Assembly (NCBI RefSeq): GCF_020906515.1
Contig: NC_085850.1
Span: 1,922,001-1,986,000 of the forward strand
DNA: 64,000 nt
Reading direction: 5' to 3'
DNA from: Vanrija pseudolonga
Taxonomy: Eukaryota > Basidiomycota > Tremellomycetes > Trichosporonales > Trichosporonaceae
A model generated the notes under the pieces. The model worked only from the letters and a program-made list of their open reading frames with translations. It made no database searches and was not told the DNA's origin. This document shows, piece after piece, positions 12,585 to 24,870 of this stretch. The position numbers and the translations under genes were made by a program. How positions within the stretch are numbered: position 1 is the first letter of the stretch; every line of letters begins with the position of its first letter.

Positions 12585-13342
12585 ATGCCCCGCCTCCCGA
12601 ATCGCAAGGAGCGCGCCACCAAGGCCACCCCTCAACCACCCCAACGTCCACTGCGACGCGGTAGTGATCTCGCAACTGTACGTACTGGCTCCCCTTGCAC
12701 AACTGTGGACACGAGTTGACACTAGTAGAAAGCGAGCACCCAAGCGAAGCGGTCGTACCCGTGGGAGCTGGACTCTGACGACGTACGCCGAGTCCCAAGG
12801 CAACACTGACGGCGCAACAGGACGACCTTCTCCCGTCTCGCCCTACGCCCAGCGTTTCTGGAGCCTCAACCTCCAGCGCCTCGGAGCGCGACAAAACGAC
12901 CCGCACCCCCGACCAAGCCGACACCCGCGCCCAGATCGCCAAGCTCACCAAAGACCGCGACGAGGCCATCAGGCGCAGTATCGACGCCGAGCGCATCATC
13001 GAGGCGCTCAGCCGGGCGCTGGACACCGCCGAGGCCGGCCCGGGGATGACGGCCGACGAGGTGGCCGCTCTGAGGCGCAAGCACGATCGCGCGGTCCGTG
13101 ATCTCGACAAGGCGACCGAGAAGAACAAGAAGCTCGAGGCCGACTACAAGGGCGCTGTCGAGGACCACAAGCGGGCCCTCAACGACCTCTCTGAGAGCAA
13201 GTTCTCCATCGGGGCGATGGAGAGGCGTATCACTGCTGCCGAGGGCGAGAAGCGCAAGGTCACCGCTGAGCGCGATCAGCTCCTGGCCGAGCGTAACCGG
13301 ATGCTAGCCTTCCTGCAGGGCAAGCACCCGCTGCCCGAGTGA
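12585..13342 (+). CDS. Small coiled-coil protein of unknown function
   Basis: I do not recognise this protein. Three exons (12585..12677, 12729..12782, 12821..13342) give about 222 residues; the introns are 51 and 38 nt, phase 0, and the second has a CTGAC branch site. Residues 1-30 are basic and Pro-rich (MPRLPNRKERATKATP). The middle exon codes an acidic-aromatic motif SYPWELDSDD that runs on into DDLLPSRPTPS. From about residue 75 to 215 the protein is a highly charged, heptad-like helix (AQIAKLTKDRDEAIRR, EKNKKLEADYKG, ERDQLLAERNRMLAFL). That suggests a dimeric coiled coil or a scaffold. It lacks the basic region of a bZIP factor. It converges on the Ca2+-ATPase gene, 346 bp apart. The splice model is well supported by phase and by codon periodicity. 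Confidence 0.7.
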
Positions 13343-13688
13343 TCATTGCCACATTCGTCCGTCCGTGTGTCCATTCGCTCGCAGCCCCGACCATTGTTTC
13401 CGACTCGCGCCTCGACTCCCACCTGTCATCGTCTCCCTGCCACTCGCAGTGTACATTCAAGAATCATCTCGTTGTCTTCGTATTCGTAGAGCCCAATATC
13501 ATGTCTCAGTTCTGTATAATATATCACTAGGTGTCCACCCCCTGGCCCGCAGTAGCGTAGAATCCATCACGTCCTAGAGATGTATGTGTGCATCAAAATG
13601 TACCGCGGCCTTCGCGCCGCAGCTCTAACCTATCTACGAATGTCTTGTGTTTTTACATCCGACGCCAACCCCCGTCCAGTTATTGCGC
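13343..13688. other. Convergent intergenic region (346 bp)
   Basis: Shared 3' flank of the coiled-coil gene and the Ca2+-ATPase gene. It is AT-richer than its surroundings (for example TATAATATATCAC near 13516), as expected for transcript ends. No gene is seen. Confidence 0.4.
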
Positions 13689-16600
13689 CTAGTCCTTGCG
13701 GACCTTGTTCACCCACCGACGGCTGACAAACTTGAGCACCTCGTCGATGATGATGACCGGGAACGAGATCCACAAGACGGCCATCCACTCGTCCCAGTTG
13801 AGGGGAACGATCTGGAACAGCTCGTTCATCCAGGGCACGTAGAGAATCATGAAGTGGAGGGCCATCGAGAGGGCGATCGCGCCGACGAGGTAGGGGTTGG
13901 TCCAGATGGGCAGGGTGAGGAGCGACTCATCCTCGGAGAGCGAGTTGCACGCGTTGAACATCTCAATCACGACGAGGATGGAGAGCGAGATGGTGGTCGC
14001 ACGCTTGCCGGGCTCGCCGGTGAACATGCTGCAGTCGATGTGGGGGAAGATGGCCGAGCACTGGTGGAAGTTGGTGAGCTCGTGGAACGAGATCTGCGGG
14101 CCACCAGTGTAGAACATGAACCACCAGGCGTAGCCGAACACGGTGGCGGCGCCGACGTAGATGCCAATGATCATGTAACGGATGAAGAGCCAGCGGCCGA
14201 CCAGCGGCTCGCGGTCGTTGCGCGGCTTGGTCTTCATGATCTGGCTGTCGGGAGGGTTGAAGCCGAGAGCAGTGGCAGGGAGACCGTCGGTGACGAGGTT
14301 GACCCAAAGAAGCTGGACGGGGATGAGGGCCTCGGGCATGCCGAGGAGCACGGTGAGGAAGATGGATACGACCTCGCCAATGTTGGACGAGATGAGGTAG
14401 CGGATGAACTGCTTGGTGTTGTTGTAGATCGCACGGCCCTCCTCGACAGCCTTCTCAATGGTGGCAAAGTTGTCAGTCGCAAGCACCATGTCGGCGGCGA
14501 GCTTGGCAACGTCAGTGCCCGAGCCCATGGCGATACCAATGTCGGCCTTCTTGAGCGCAGGGGCGTCATTAACACCGTCACCAGTCATGGCGACGACGAG
14601 GCCAAGACCCTGGAGGAGGTCAACCAGTTGCTGCTTGTGGGTAGGCTCAGTTCTAGAGAACAGGCTAGCGCGCTGGACGGCGGCGACCTTCTCCTCGTGG
14701 CCGAGCGCGTCGAGCTCCTTGCCAGTGTAGCTCTTGCCAGTCAAGTCCTCGTCGGGGCCAAAGACACCAATCTCACGGCAGATGGTCTCGGCAGTGTTCT
14801 TGTTGTCGCCAGTGATGACAATGGTGCGGATACCAGCGCCGCGGCACTTGGCAATGGCGTCGCGGACCTCGGGGCGGGGAGGGTCAAGCATGCCAACGAG
14901 GCCGACAAAGGTCATGTCCTGCTCGAAACGAACGTAGTCGTCGGCGCTGTTCGACTTGTAGTGCGAGACATCGCCGTCGTTCTCGTCAACGTAGGCCAGG
15001 GCAAGAGTGCGGAGACCGCGCTTGCCGTACTCGAGCTGCTTGTCGGCAAGCTGGGCGCGAAGAGCGGCGGTAAGGGGAGCCTTGCCAGAGGGAAGAAGAA
15101 CCGTAGAGCAGCGCTCAATGACCGACTCGGGGGCGCCCTTGACGAGTAAGGAGACGGCACCGTTGGACTTCTTGGTCAAGACGGACATGGACTTGCGGTC
15201 TCTGGTGAACTCAAAGGTCAAGAGACGCTCAATCTCCTGGTCGTAGTGGTCGTTAACGGCGGTGGCACGGCGGAGAGGGGAGAGAGTACCGAGAGTCTTG
15301 TTGAAGCCCTCGTCCTCCGAGCCGAGCTTCTCAACAAGAACCTTCATGGCGGCCTCCGTAGGCTCACCAACGTTCTGGTACGTCTCAGTGTCGGCGTTGT
15401 AGGCAATCTTGGCGTCGTTGCAGATAGCCGAGATCTCGACGAGCTTGTCAACCGGCGCAGTGCGGACCTTGGAGCGCTCGGCATGCTTGCCGTCGAGGGT
15501 GGTCACGCTGCCCTCGGGAGCGAAAGTAGTGCCGCCGACAGCGTACTCTGCGAGCTTGCCGCTGTCCGACTCGACGGTGAGGAAGCGCGAGACCGACATC
15601 TGGTTGGTGGTAAGGGTGCCAGTCTTGTCCGAGCAGATGACGTTGGTGCAGCCGAGCGTCTCGACCGAGGGAAGGTTGCGAACAATGGCGCCTCTCTTGG
15701 CCATCTTCTTTGTGCCGAGCGCAAGACACGCAGTGATAACAGCGGCGAGACCCTCGGGAATGGCAGCGACCGCAAGAGCGACGGCAATCTTGAGGTAGTA
15801 GATGGCACCCTTGAGCCAGCCGTGGTGCGAGGGGTCGGAGAAGTGGCGGATGTTGATGAGCCAGGCGGCGATGCAGATGACGGAAATGACCTTGGCAAGC
15901 TGGTCTCCAAAGTCGTCGAGCTTGCGCTTCAGAGGAGTCTTCTCCTCCTCTTCGTCGTCCTTGGAGATGCTCTGGTGGATCTGGCCGAGCGCGGTGCGCT
16001 CGCCAGTAAGCACAACCAGAGCGCGGGCAGCGCCGTTGACAACAGTGGTTCCCGAGAAGAGCATGTTGGTCATGTCCTGCTTGACGGCCTTCTCGTCACG
16101 GATCGGGCCCTCAGTCTTGCCGACCGACATGGACTCGCCGGTGAGCATGGCCTGGTCGACGCGGAACGACGAAGAGGAGAACGAGAGGATGAGGCAGTCG
16201 GCGGGGATGCGGTCGCCAACGTGGACAGAGACGACATCGCCGGGGACGAGCTCGGAGGCGGGGACCTTGATGAGTCTGCCGGAGCGGAGAACGTGGGCCT
16301 CGTCGGGCGAGTACTCGCGAAGAGCCTGGCGGGTTAGCAGCTTCCACCGATGACACCCACGTCAATGGCCTTCTCGGCGTTGGTCTCCTGGATGACGCCG
16401 ACCGTGGCGTTGGCTATGAGAATCAAAAGAATGACAAGGGGCTCGACAAAGGCCGTCATCCACGACGCGCCGGGCTGGTTGACATCCTCGAAGAGAGCGA
16501 GGACGAACGATACGACCGCCGAGCCGAGGAGGATGAGCACCAGCTGGTCCTGGAACTGGGCGAGGATGAGTTTGAACAGGGAGGTGGGCGCCGAGTCGGG

Positions 16601-16833
16601 AAGCACTGGGTCGTCAGTATCATGCATGCGCTTTGCCAGGATGGTCGGGCTACCGGCGATGCAACGCAAGCTGCCTTTGCCGCCATCTCAAACGTGGCAC
16701 GCGGCCACTTACCATTGTCGCCGTAGAGCGCACGGTTGCGCCCAAGCTGCTCCTCGGTCAGACCCGTCTTTGGGTCGGTGCCGTAAAAAGCGAGCGCATC
16801 CTCTGGTGTATGCGTCCAGGCGTTGGACAGCAT
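13689..16833 (-). CDS. ECA1: SERCA-type P2A Ca2+-transporting ATPase
   Basis: This pump moves cytosolic Ca2+ into the endoplasmic reticulum using ATP. Exons 16833..16713, 16605..16361 and 16325..13689 give about 1000 residues, the usual SERCA length; introns are 107 and 35 nt. The N-terminal cation-ATPase domain ([27 protein letters not shown]) is followed by membrane helices ([19 protein letters not shown]), the actuator motif TGES (about 184), the ion-binding helix [11 protein letters not shown] and the phosphorylation motif [13 protein letters not shown] with Asp near 355. The hinge TGDGVNDAP and C-terminal helices complete it. The PEGL motif and [18 protein letters not shown] block place it with SERCA rather than the Golgi PMR1 pumps. 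The start is the ATG in the [11 protein letters not shown] context. It diverges from the dynactin gene across 687 bp. The symbol follows the Cryptococcus name for this class. Confidence 0.93.
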
Positions 16834-17520
16834 GGTGAGCTGGGGTGCGATGTGTTGGCTGGTGAAGGCCGACTGGAAACGAATGGAAGATGTGGAAAAA
16901 GTCTGGAGCGATGATGTGCCGTGAAAGCGGCCCGATAAGATGGATCGGTGGAGGTGGGGTGGGGGGCCACTCAAAGGCCACCACAACGCAACTGGTCAGT
17001 CTCTGTCCCTGGCTCTGATTCTGCGGCCGAGGCGGCGGCGGCGCCGGCGTCTAGGGTGGCACGCTGCAAAGCGCGCGCTTGCGAGTCGCCACGTAGCTCA
17101 GTGTTTGCTGGCACGCGTGCGATGCCCCAGTTTGTCATCAGCCCTTGTGAGCCATGCGTCAAGCAGGGAAAAAGGTCGTACGCAGTGCCGTGTTAGGTTG
17201 CGGCCACTCGTCCTCCCTTTGCTTGGACGCCGAGCCGGCCGAGCAGGAAGCAAGGAGGACAGACGGCCACACGGACCGATCGCAGAGACACGGAGAGTGG
17301 ACAAGGAGCTCCACGTTTGTGGCGACTACCAGGGAGGATGAAATAACGAGGCGCGTCTGGCAGTCTCGCGGTCTCGTCACGCGCGCGTGTCAGCCCTCCA
17401 CTTTCTGCCTTCCTCACGGTCCACGCACAAAGACAATCAGCGACAACATCGACAAACTCACAACAACGACACAAAGCCTCGCTCGACGGGTCGAGCGAGC
17501 ACACCAAACCTCCACGAGCA
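16834..17520. promoter_or_regulatory. Divergent promoter region, SERCA pump / dynactin p62 (687 bp)
   Basis: Holds both 5' regions. Repeats of GCGGCGGC appear near 17030. A purine/CA-rich leader (ACAACATCGACAAACTCACAA) lies at about 17440-17465, before the p62 start. No clear TATA box or further gene is seen. Confidence 0.4.
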
Positions 17521-19405
17521 ATGGCCCAGCCCATCCTCTACCACTGTGCGCACCTCGAGACGCCCCGCGCGCCGCTCCCAGCAGGCTACGTCTCGTCCTT
17601 TGCCGACTTTGCCCCGCTCGACCGGCTCTACTTTTGCGAGGAATGCGACGCTGTTCGGTGCGAGGGCTGCGTATCTGTCGAGGTCGCCAGCTACTTTTGT
17701 CCAAACTGTTTATTCGATGTGCCCGGGTCGAATGTGCGAGGTGACAAGAACCGGTAGGTTTGGAGGGAAGGCAAAGGAAAGGTCGCTGACAAGACAAGCT
17801 GCGCACGGTCCTGCTTCTCTTGTCCGCGCTGTTGTACGTCACTCACTGGAATCGGAACGGATATCCCTGGGACGTCGGGCGCGTCATCGAGAGAGCATAC
17901 CACTGGGCCACCTTACTTTCTCATCTGCCCCGCTTGCAAATGGTCCAGTCGAGAGATTGGGTGGCTCTTTGACAAGCCGTCGGCGCTAGCAAGTGGGTTA
18001 AAGGATTCAACCTATACTGACCCATACAGGCCAACTTCCCAAGGTCTACACCCAGCCTGAGGAAGTGCAGAGCGAGTTTGACGCGCTCAAGGACCACCTC
18101 GACAAGTTTGTGCAGCAATCAGCGCCCCCCACACGAGCCCAGGCGCACAAGAGAACGCCATCACGTCATATTGCCCAGTTGACGCAGGCAGCCCAGCGCG
18201 CCTTAAGACGAGATGTTCCCGGCCTCACACGGCATCGGGCACGCGTCCCAGGCAAGGACGAGAAGATTGAGAAGGCGGGCTGGGACGAACTAGCCCCTTA
18301 CACGGCCAAGGGTTCGTGGCGGCAAGATGGACTCGAGCGTGGAACACAGGACGTCGATGACATGATGTCGATTGAGGGAGAGGAAGTGGCGACTCTGGAC
18401 AAGAGGTGGGCAAGCAGCCGACAGCCCGCAATAATGTCAAGGTGAGCCCAACAACACTCGGAGCACTGCGCTGAACGGAGCAGCGAGACGGTGCCGCAAC
18501 GCATCCGTCTGCAGACCAAGCTGAACAAGCGGTGCCCACACCCCACATGTCGCTCGGTTCTCATCCAGCCCGACACCAAGAGCATTCGCATGCTCGTCAA
18601 GAGTGTCGCGACCAGCTATCTTCCGGCCATGGAGCTGGGACGCCGCCGATGCCGCTCAGGGGATCAGCTGCCGTCGGACGCGACCGACGAAGACTGGGAG
18701 CGACGTCGGCGCGAAAGGCGTCGTACTCGGGCCCACTTGCCCAACGAAGTGGACCAAGATCTTTCTGATCCTTTGCGTCCCGGAGAAGTGGTAAGTCTCA
18801 GAGAAGACTAGTCCAGCAACCTTAAGTTGTACCTGACAGTGGCAGTACACCTTTCAAGTAGCCTTCACCAACCCGCTGTACGATCCGATCCAGATCCGCC
18901 TGGGCAACGCGCACCAGGCGCGTCACGCGGTGCCAGTCAACCACCACGTCCACATTCCGACCGCGCATTTCACGGTTGGCGCCCTCAAGGAGGCATGGGC
19001 GTATGACGATGAAGATGAGGACGACACTGGTGCCGAAGCCGACGACTCGGCAGCCGACGAGGCACGCAAGTCGTCGCGTCTGAGCCTAGGCGGGTCGTCT
19101 CTCCGCCATCGGAGTACGCGTGACGTCGGAGTGGAGAAGAAGGGGAACGTGACCAAGGTCGGGCTCGAGGTTGAGATTCGCCCTGGCGCAGAGAAAGGTC
19201 CTGTCGAGGTGCGTGTTGAATCTTTTGGCAGCACAATGAGGGACAACACCGAAAGCTAACGCGGCCGTGCCTGAAGTTTGATCTCGAGGTGCGATTCACC
19301 TACCGTGCCGACGACGACGGCGGCGGCGGCAAGGACGGAGGAGGCAAGGAGGAATACAAGACGTTTACATTTTGGGTTCGTGTGTGCGCCGGCAACATTG
19401 CATAG
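17521..19405 (+). CDS. DCTN4: Dynactin p62 subunit
   Basis: A pointed-end subunit of dynactin, the dynein activator that moves nuclei and cargo on microtubules. Six exons: 17521..17753, 17799..17992, 18030..18441, 18484..18790, 18846..19208, 19277..19405, about 545 residues; introns are 37-68 nt and all close in phase. Cysteine pairs typical of p62 are present: CEECDAVRCEGC, YFCPNCLFDVP, CARSCFSCPRC, LICPACKWSSREIGW and CPHPTCRSVL. They are followed by a beta-rich half (YTFQVAFTNPLYDP, GLEVEIRP, FDLEVRFTYRA). The end is uncertain. The frame can stop at 19405 after TFTFWVRVCAGNIA, or another intron (donor after TTTTGG near 19376, acceptor CGCAG near 19453) could replace that tail with one starting TFTFWVVGW. 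Identity is firm. Confidence 0.88.
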
Positions 19406-19949
19406 TTGGTAATAAGGACTGAGGACGGGTAACTGTGGCTTGGACAAAGCGCAGGTGGTAGGGTGGCGCAAGGGTTGCCAGGGGCCCGAGTTTGCCGATG
19501 TATATTGTGGATGTCTGGTTAAGGGTGCTACGGCTCTCTCTACTGGATTCAGGGGCCCTTGTTGAGCTTGTGGCCTTGCTGCTGTCAGTGACGAACGGGC
19601 ACGCGACGACGGTGGGCGGGCAGCACAAGTAGTGTCCGAGCAGCCCCAGCTGCCCGCCTGACAGCTAGGATCAATGGTGTTCGTCGTACCCCCATACTAG
19701 GATCTCTATGGCTGTTCGAATGCAGAGGGACCCGCAGAGCAGCAGGGCGTAAAGCAGGCGATGCGGGCGATGAAGGACGTTGGTAACCTGAAAGGTGGAC
19801 AGATCCGGTCAGTGACCGTTTAAGCTACAAGGTGTACGTTAGCCTTGGTTGTCGTCGTCGTCGCCGCGTCAGGAGGAGGGGAGAGGAACAAGCAGGACAA
19901 GGTGCAAAGCATCCTAGGAGCACATGCTTCTCGACTGTGCAAACGAACC

Positions 19950-19981
<32 letters not shown>

Positions 19982-20929
19982 AGTGATACCCTTTATTTCC
20001 ATCTCGGCGCTGCATACAAACACTGCATCGTCAGCTGCTGCATCGTTGATATTTTGCCCCACTACAACGACAAGTCTCTGGCCAGCAATCGCCGAAAAGC
20101 CAGCAGCCATCCAGCCAGCCAGCCAGCCAGGCAACAATCGCAACCAGCCCGCAAAACACGCCGCGCCGTCATTCGCCGTCCCCGTCCGTTCTTTGCCCTC
20201 ACGTCGCGCCGAGCGAACGGACACCTGTGCGCATTCATTTCATTCACGACTTTGGCGTGGACCTGCCCGCCGCGCCGCGCACCACTCTCTCTCTGCCGCT
20301 GCTGCCCGTGTGACACGACCCGCGGCGCTCCCGGCCTAGTGACGCGACGGCGGCGCTACTTCTAGGGGTACCGTTTCGCGCGCCGCGTGTGTTGGTTGGG
20401 CTGGCGGCGCATCAACTGGCGCGCATCTCGCCTTAGGACTTAGCCTGGCGTCGGTCGGTCGGTAGGCTCGCAAGTGGTATACCACGATCCAACGGCCCGA
20501 CATCGAGCACGGGGAGGACAAGGACGGCCTCAAAGCAAGACACAACTCTCTGGTGCGACGACACACACACACACTCGACGCCATCACAGCCCATCCCCTC
20601 CTCCCACATCCCCACAATCCGTGTCATCAATCATCGTCTTCCATCATTGTTGGCACACAAGCCCCCTCACACGCCCGTGCGTGCTGCTGCTAGGCCTATC
20701 TTCCCGGCCGACGCGCACAAACCCCTCTCTCCACCTTCTTGGAACAAGAGACAACAACAACAACACACTCGAGTCACTCAACCACCACAATAATCGCCCA
20801 CGAGCACATGTTCTCGAGCTCGTCGGGTGGTACAGTCTTAACCGCCTCGCCACCACAGCTATATCTGAGCAGTAAGCACCCATCACCCCCGTCACTCATC
20901 GCACGACCACTGCTCACGCGCGCACAGCA
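19406..20929. promoter_or_regulatory. Intergenic region upstream of the large disordered protein (1.5 kb)
   Basis: Contains the 3' flank of dynactin p62 and the promoter and leader of the next gene. A (CTG)10 tract is at 19951-19980 and CAGCCAGC units at 20106-20130. A CA-rich and pyrimidine-rich leader runs from 20560 to 20925. Open frames here are short or low-complexity, and I support none as genes. Confidence 0.4.
19951..19980. repeat. (CTG)10 microsatellite
   Basis: Ten uninterrupted CTG units, flanked by CCA and CAGTG. It lies outside any supported coding exon, about 950 bp before the start of the next gene. Confidence 0.9.
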
Positions 20930-23900
20930 ATGCCCGAATACTCTACACAACCAACGGGCACTGACGCTACTGCTGCTGCTGCTGCTGCTGCTGGCGCTCA
21001 TGCCCCCGGCGACCCAAAACGACGCTCAACCGGTGCGTCAGACGCTCTCCAGTACTACTGGTCGTCATCAGCAGGCGAGCGCGCCAGCAGCACCGGCTCG
21101 TCGTTTGGAATGTCGCCCATCGACTCGTCCCCGCGCCCCAACATTCTCTCGTCGCCGTACACGCTATCGCCGCACCCAATACTGCACGAGGAGAGGTCGC
21201 ACAGAAGTTTACGCGAGCTCGTGCAAGAAGAGGAAGAAGAAGACCGCCGAAGGATAATTGGGAGCAGCGATGGCAACTCTACGATCAGAGCCAAGTCGTC
21301 CACAACAAACCCAAATGTCGCTGGCACGACATGGGACCCAAGGTTCGCAGACGCTACCGAGGGAGACCGCCCAGACCGACGAGAGCGCACCCACGGGATG
21401 GAGAGGACACGCCTACTCATCCCAGAGGGCGAAAACGGCTCGTCCGATGCTGGTCCAGGAAGCAATCGGCATATCCACCTCATCTCGTACTCGAGCGACG
21501 GAAGCATGAGCGCGCTCGCTTCCGGCCCATCTGTCCCCAGCTCGCTCAACAAGCTCTCGCCGGGCACGCCAGGGAGCCCGTCAAACTCGAGCGAGAGCGA
21601 GTACTCGTTCTTGGACGAAGACCCGGTTGCGCCACCAAGACGCGAAGAGCAAAGAGCAAGCACGATTGCCCGCAACCAACAGCACCGGCACGGTGTTGTG
21701 GACGCGGACGGCGAGCTCCACGTCTTGTTAGATCCAACGTTTGAGGAATGGGCGCACCAGCGTATCTGGGGCCACGGGGATCCCGACAGCTCTGCGCCAA
21801 ACTCGACCGACGTGCACAGCTCGGACCACAGCTCGCGCTACAACTCGGTGCCCAACTCGCAGCCCAGCTCGCAGCCACCTTCGAACCCCGTCAGCCCGCC
21901 ATTGCATCCCCCTCAGTCCAACAATGAGCCATGGCGAACCCCAACCCAGCCGCCGTCGCTCGACCATACGGCCATCTCGCCGATCGACTGGCCAACGCGT
22001 ACCCCTTCTCCGGGTCTGACGCTAAATAACCGGGCGTCGTCGTCGACCACCACCGCCCCAGACCGCACGCCACGGAACAGTCAAGCACAGACTCCGCGGG
22101 CGTCGTTCAGGCCCTCACCACCCGCAGGAGATAGCCCAAACGCCCGCCTCCTGTTTGTGGCGTCGTCTGATTTGCCACGCCGATCACTCGACACGCTGCA
22201 GCAGCACGAGAACCCGGGCCTTGGTCTCGGCGGACCTGGCGTCGGTCAGCGCAGTGGACAGTCTGGCTCGCCCGTACCACCCGGGACGCCGGGCCGCTTG
22301 GAGGATCTCGACCATCCGAGAAGCGCGCCACCGACGAAGACGTCGTTTACTGACATTGGTGTTGTTGGGTCTGATACGCGCGCGGCCCGTGCGACCTCGT
22401 TACAGGCACCTGCCCCCATCACGGCCCAAACAACAAAGTCTCAAAAGCTCTTGTCACCAGAAGAGGCTACACCACTAGCTACGGCGCGCCGCAGCCCTGA
22501 GCCACCACCCCGCAGCGAGCGGCGGAAGCAGTGAGTCGTACGAGCAGCGCACCGATACTGATACGTGCCCCAGGACACCCAACAGCGACACGGCGATCCC
22601 TTTGGTCAGCGAACCCGAGGAGATGTCGCCCATCTCTCCTGTTGCCGGTCTCGGCACGCCGCTGCCTACCATCATCAACACGGCGAGCACCCCCGTCGCG
22701 TCCCCGCAGGCACCAGGCCGAACTGCCGCTGGTGCACGGTCACACGCTGCCTCGTCACCTGTCCCGGCACCGATGCAGCGATACGGCTCCGACTCGCCCA
22801 AGCCCAAGCCCAAGACAGCCCCCGGTACCATCCAGGATCTGACCGACATGCTTGGCGGTGCCATTGACGACATTGGGTTGGTCGATTCGCGCAACACGCC
22901 GCCTCCTGGTATCCCGCTGAAGGAGACCGGCATGCTCGCCTCTCTCCCGGCTCGCTCCACGTCGTCCACTCAAAGCAGATCAGCTTCGCATGGCAGCGCT
23001 ACGACAGTCACCTCCAAGTCGATCGAGGATCACGCGTCGGCCGTGTCGCCTACCATGTCGACGTTCTCGGCAGCCTCGACCTCGTTCTCGGCATCGCCCT
23101 CTGCACCCTCTCGCCCCTCGCCCCTTGCTCCAGCAGCCGGGTCATCATCCAGCAATGTCGGCCTGGGGCTGACAGGCGGTGTGGGCGGCGGTCCTCAACG
23201 GCCCGGGGCGTCGAGACATGTGCGCAAGGCGTCGTCCATCTTATCTTTACGGTCGTCCAACCATTCGTTCTCTCCGACGGTGCCTACCTTCACGGCCTCA
23301 ACACAGCAGCTCCCATCAGCCGTCTTGTTTGGTAACATCAAGGCGCTAAGGACGGCGGGCGAACGCGCCCGCGCGTACGCAAGCAGTCTGGAGGCCCTAG
23401 CAGAGGCAGACTCAGGGCTGCGAGCATGGTACACGGTAGCTCTGAGCGGCGCACGGCCGCAGCGTCCGGTCGTACTCGGCGGAGGGGGCAAGGCTTCGAC
23501 AATGTCTCACCTCGGGTTCTCCGACGTTCCGGGTTCGATGTTCAACCTCAACCTGTACGAGCCGTCGCAACGCAACGTTTCCGCCGGATCAGAGTTTCCT
23601 ATGCGACCGGACGCGTACTCTGCACGTGAGATCTCGGTGCGCAACCTTGACCCATCGGACGGGCCGACAGCGCTTCCGCCAAACTTGCCATACCCACAGC
23701 TGCAGTCTCAGCTCGCCGGGAGCAACGTCCGGCCATCGACTTCGCTGCAGAGCATCGCGAGCGTGTCGACGAACACGACCAAGCGCGGCGGGGGCGGCTT
23801 CTTCTCTGGCATTGGGCGTGCGCTCAAGAAGGACAAGGACCCGGGCCTAGGCCCGCCCACGGGGCAACTGGGAGGAGGCCTGACGACGCTCAACCCAGGT

Positions 23901-24467
23901 GCATCGTCATCGAAGCGCGACCTGAAGAGCGGTATCAACAAGGGCTACACTCCGCCGCCCGGAGGGCGCGCTTCACTCGACTCTCTTGGCGATAGCTCGC
24001 TAGTCGCACCTGTTCCACGTGCTCTTGGCCCGCGAGGACCACGGGAAGGCATCCCTACGAGTCGTGTGAGCATGGACGTCCCGCGTCCTATGGGAACTCA
24101 GGCAATGCCACGAGGCAGCCTCGATGGCGGAGGCCCGCGCACGGCCGCACGCATGGGTGGTGGTGGCGGCGGCGGCTTTGGCGGGCTGGGCTTTGGGACA
24201 GGAGTGCAGGGAGGGTCTCGAACGCTGTCGCCCCTCGCACGTGGTGACTCGGCGTCGGTGTCGGACGCCGATGTGCAGCAGCTGTGTGACTATATCCCGC
24301 ATGCGGACCGGGGTGTCGCGCGGGTGTACATTCAGCGGTACAAGGGATTGGCTGAGGCTGTCACGTGAGTGTGGGGTGGACGGGTGTGTCTATGTGGCCT
24401 TGCTGACAATGACAGGGCGTATATCGAGGACGACAAGAACGGTGTGCTGATGAGGGCGGGGGCGTAG
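20930..24467 (+). CDS. Large disordered protein with C-terminal CUE-like segment
   Basis: Three exons (20930..22530, 22574..24364, 24416..24467) give about 1147 residues; introns are 43 and 51 nt. Most of the chain is Ser/Pro/Thr-rich and disordered, with a poly-Ala run at residues 15-21 coded by a GCT repeat and many S/T-P sites, as in heavily phosphorylated proteins. An ordered block lies at about 790-870 (SAVLFGNIKALRTAGERARAY, LEALAEADSGLRAWY) and looks like a conserved helical domain. The last 60 residues (DVQQLCDYIPHADRGVARVY, then YKGLAEAVTAYIEDDKNG) fit a CUE/UBA-type three-helix ubiquitin binder by pattern (hydrophobic-x-x-x-hydrophobic-P near the start, and A-V-x-x-hydrophobic near the end). 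That fold is inference. The last intron splits this segment in phase. I do not know an orthologue with a named function. Confidence 0.75.
20970..20993 (+). repeat. Coding GCT repeat (poly-Ala)
   Basis: An uninterrupted TGC/GCT run codes alanines near residue 18 of the CUE-like protein. It is the same trinucleotide as the (CTG)10 tract 1 kb upstream. Confidence 0.8.
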
Positions 24468-24870
24468 TGTCTGGGGCGTATGTCGTATCGTTGAGGGGAG
24501 ATCGGATAGCAGCAGCAGTACATATAAGCAGCCAACGAGCGGACTATTATTTATTGGGATGTATCTGGAGTCGACAGTCGACAACGGTGATGGTGGCTGC
24601 TGTCGGTGGCAGCGCGACGAGCGCCACTGGCGAGCCGTGCGGTCCACGGCCGACCGAGAGACAGCTTGAGCCATCACGACGACCCCGTTAATCCGAGAGT
24701 GAAATGTGCGATAGGGCGGCCCAAGCATGCGCACTGGCCGGAGGGGGGAGCATGCATGGGGACGAGTGCGAGCGAGGGGAAGGTTGTTTACTGCTTGGTT
24801 GGTGAGTTGTCGTATCTCCCATTGCCAGTCCGAAACGCCGATACCGAACGCGCCGAAACGAAGCTGACCG
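24468..24870. promoter_or_regulatory. Tandem intergenic region (403 bp)
   Basis: Lies between the CUE-like gene and the BTB-like gene, both on plus. It contains AT-rich TATTATTTATTG near 24546, likely the upstream transcript end. No further gene is visible. Confidence 0.35.

Noticed and set aside
13647-16337. Long plus-strand open frames (500 and 363 codons) over the Ca2+-ATPase gene
   Set aside because: They are antisense to a fully conserved coding sequence; GC-rich, RNY-type codon use leaves the opposite strand free of stops. No domain is visible in them.
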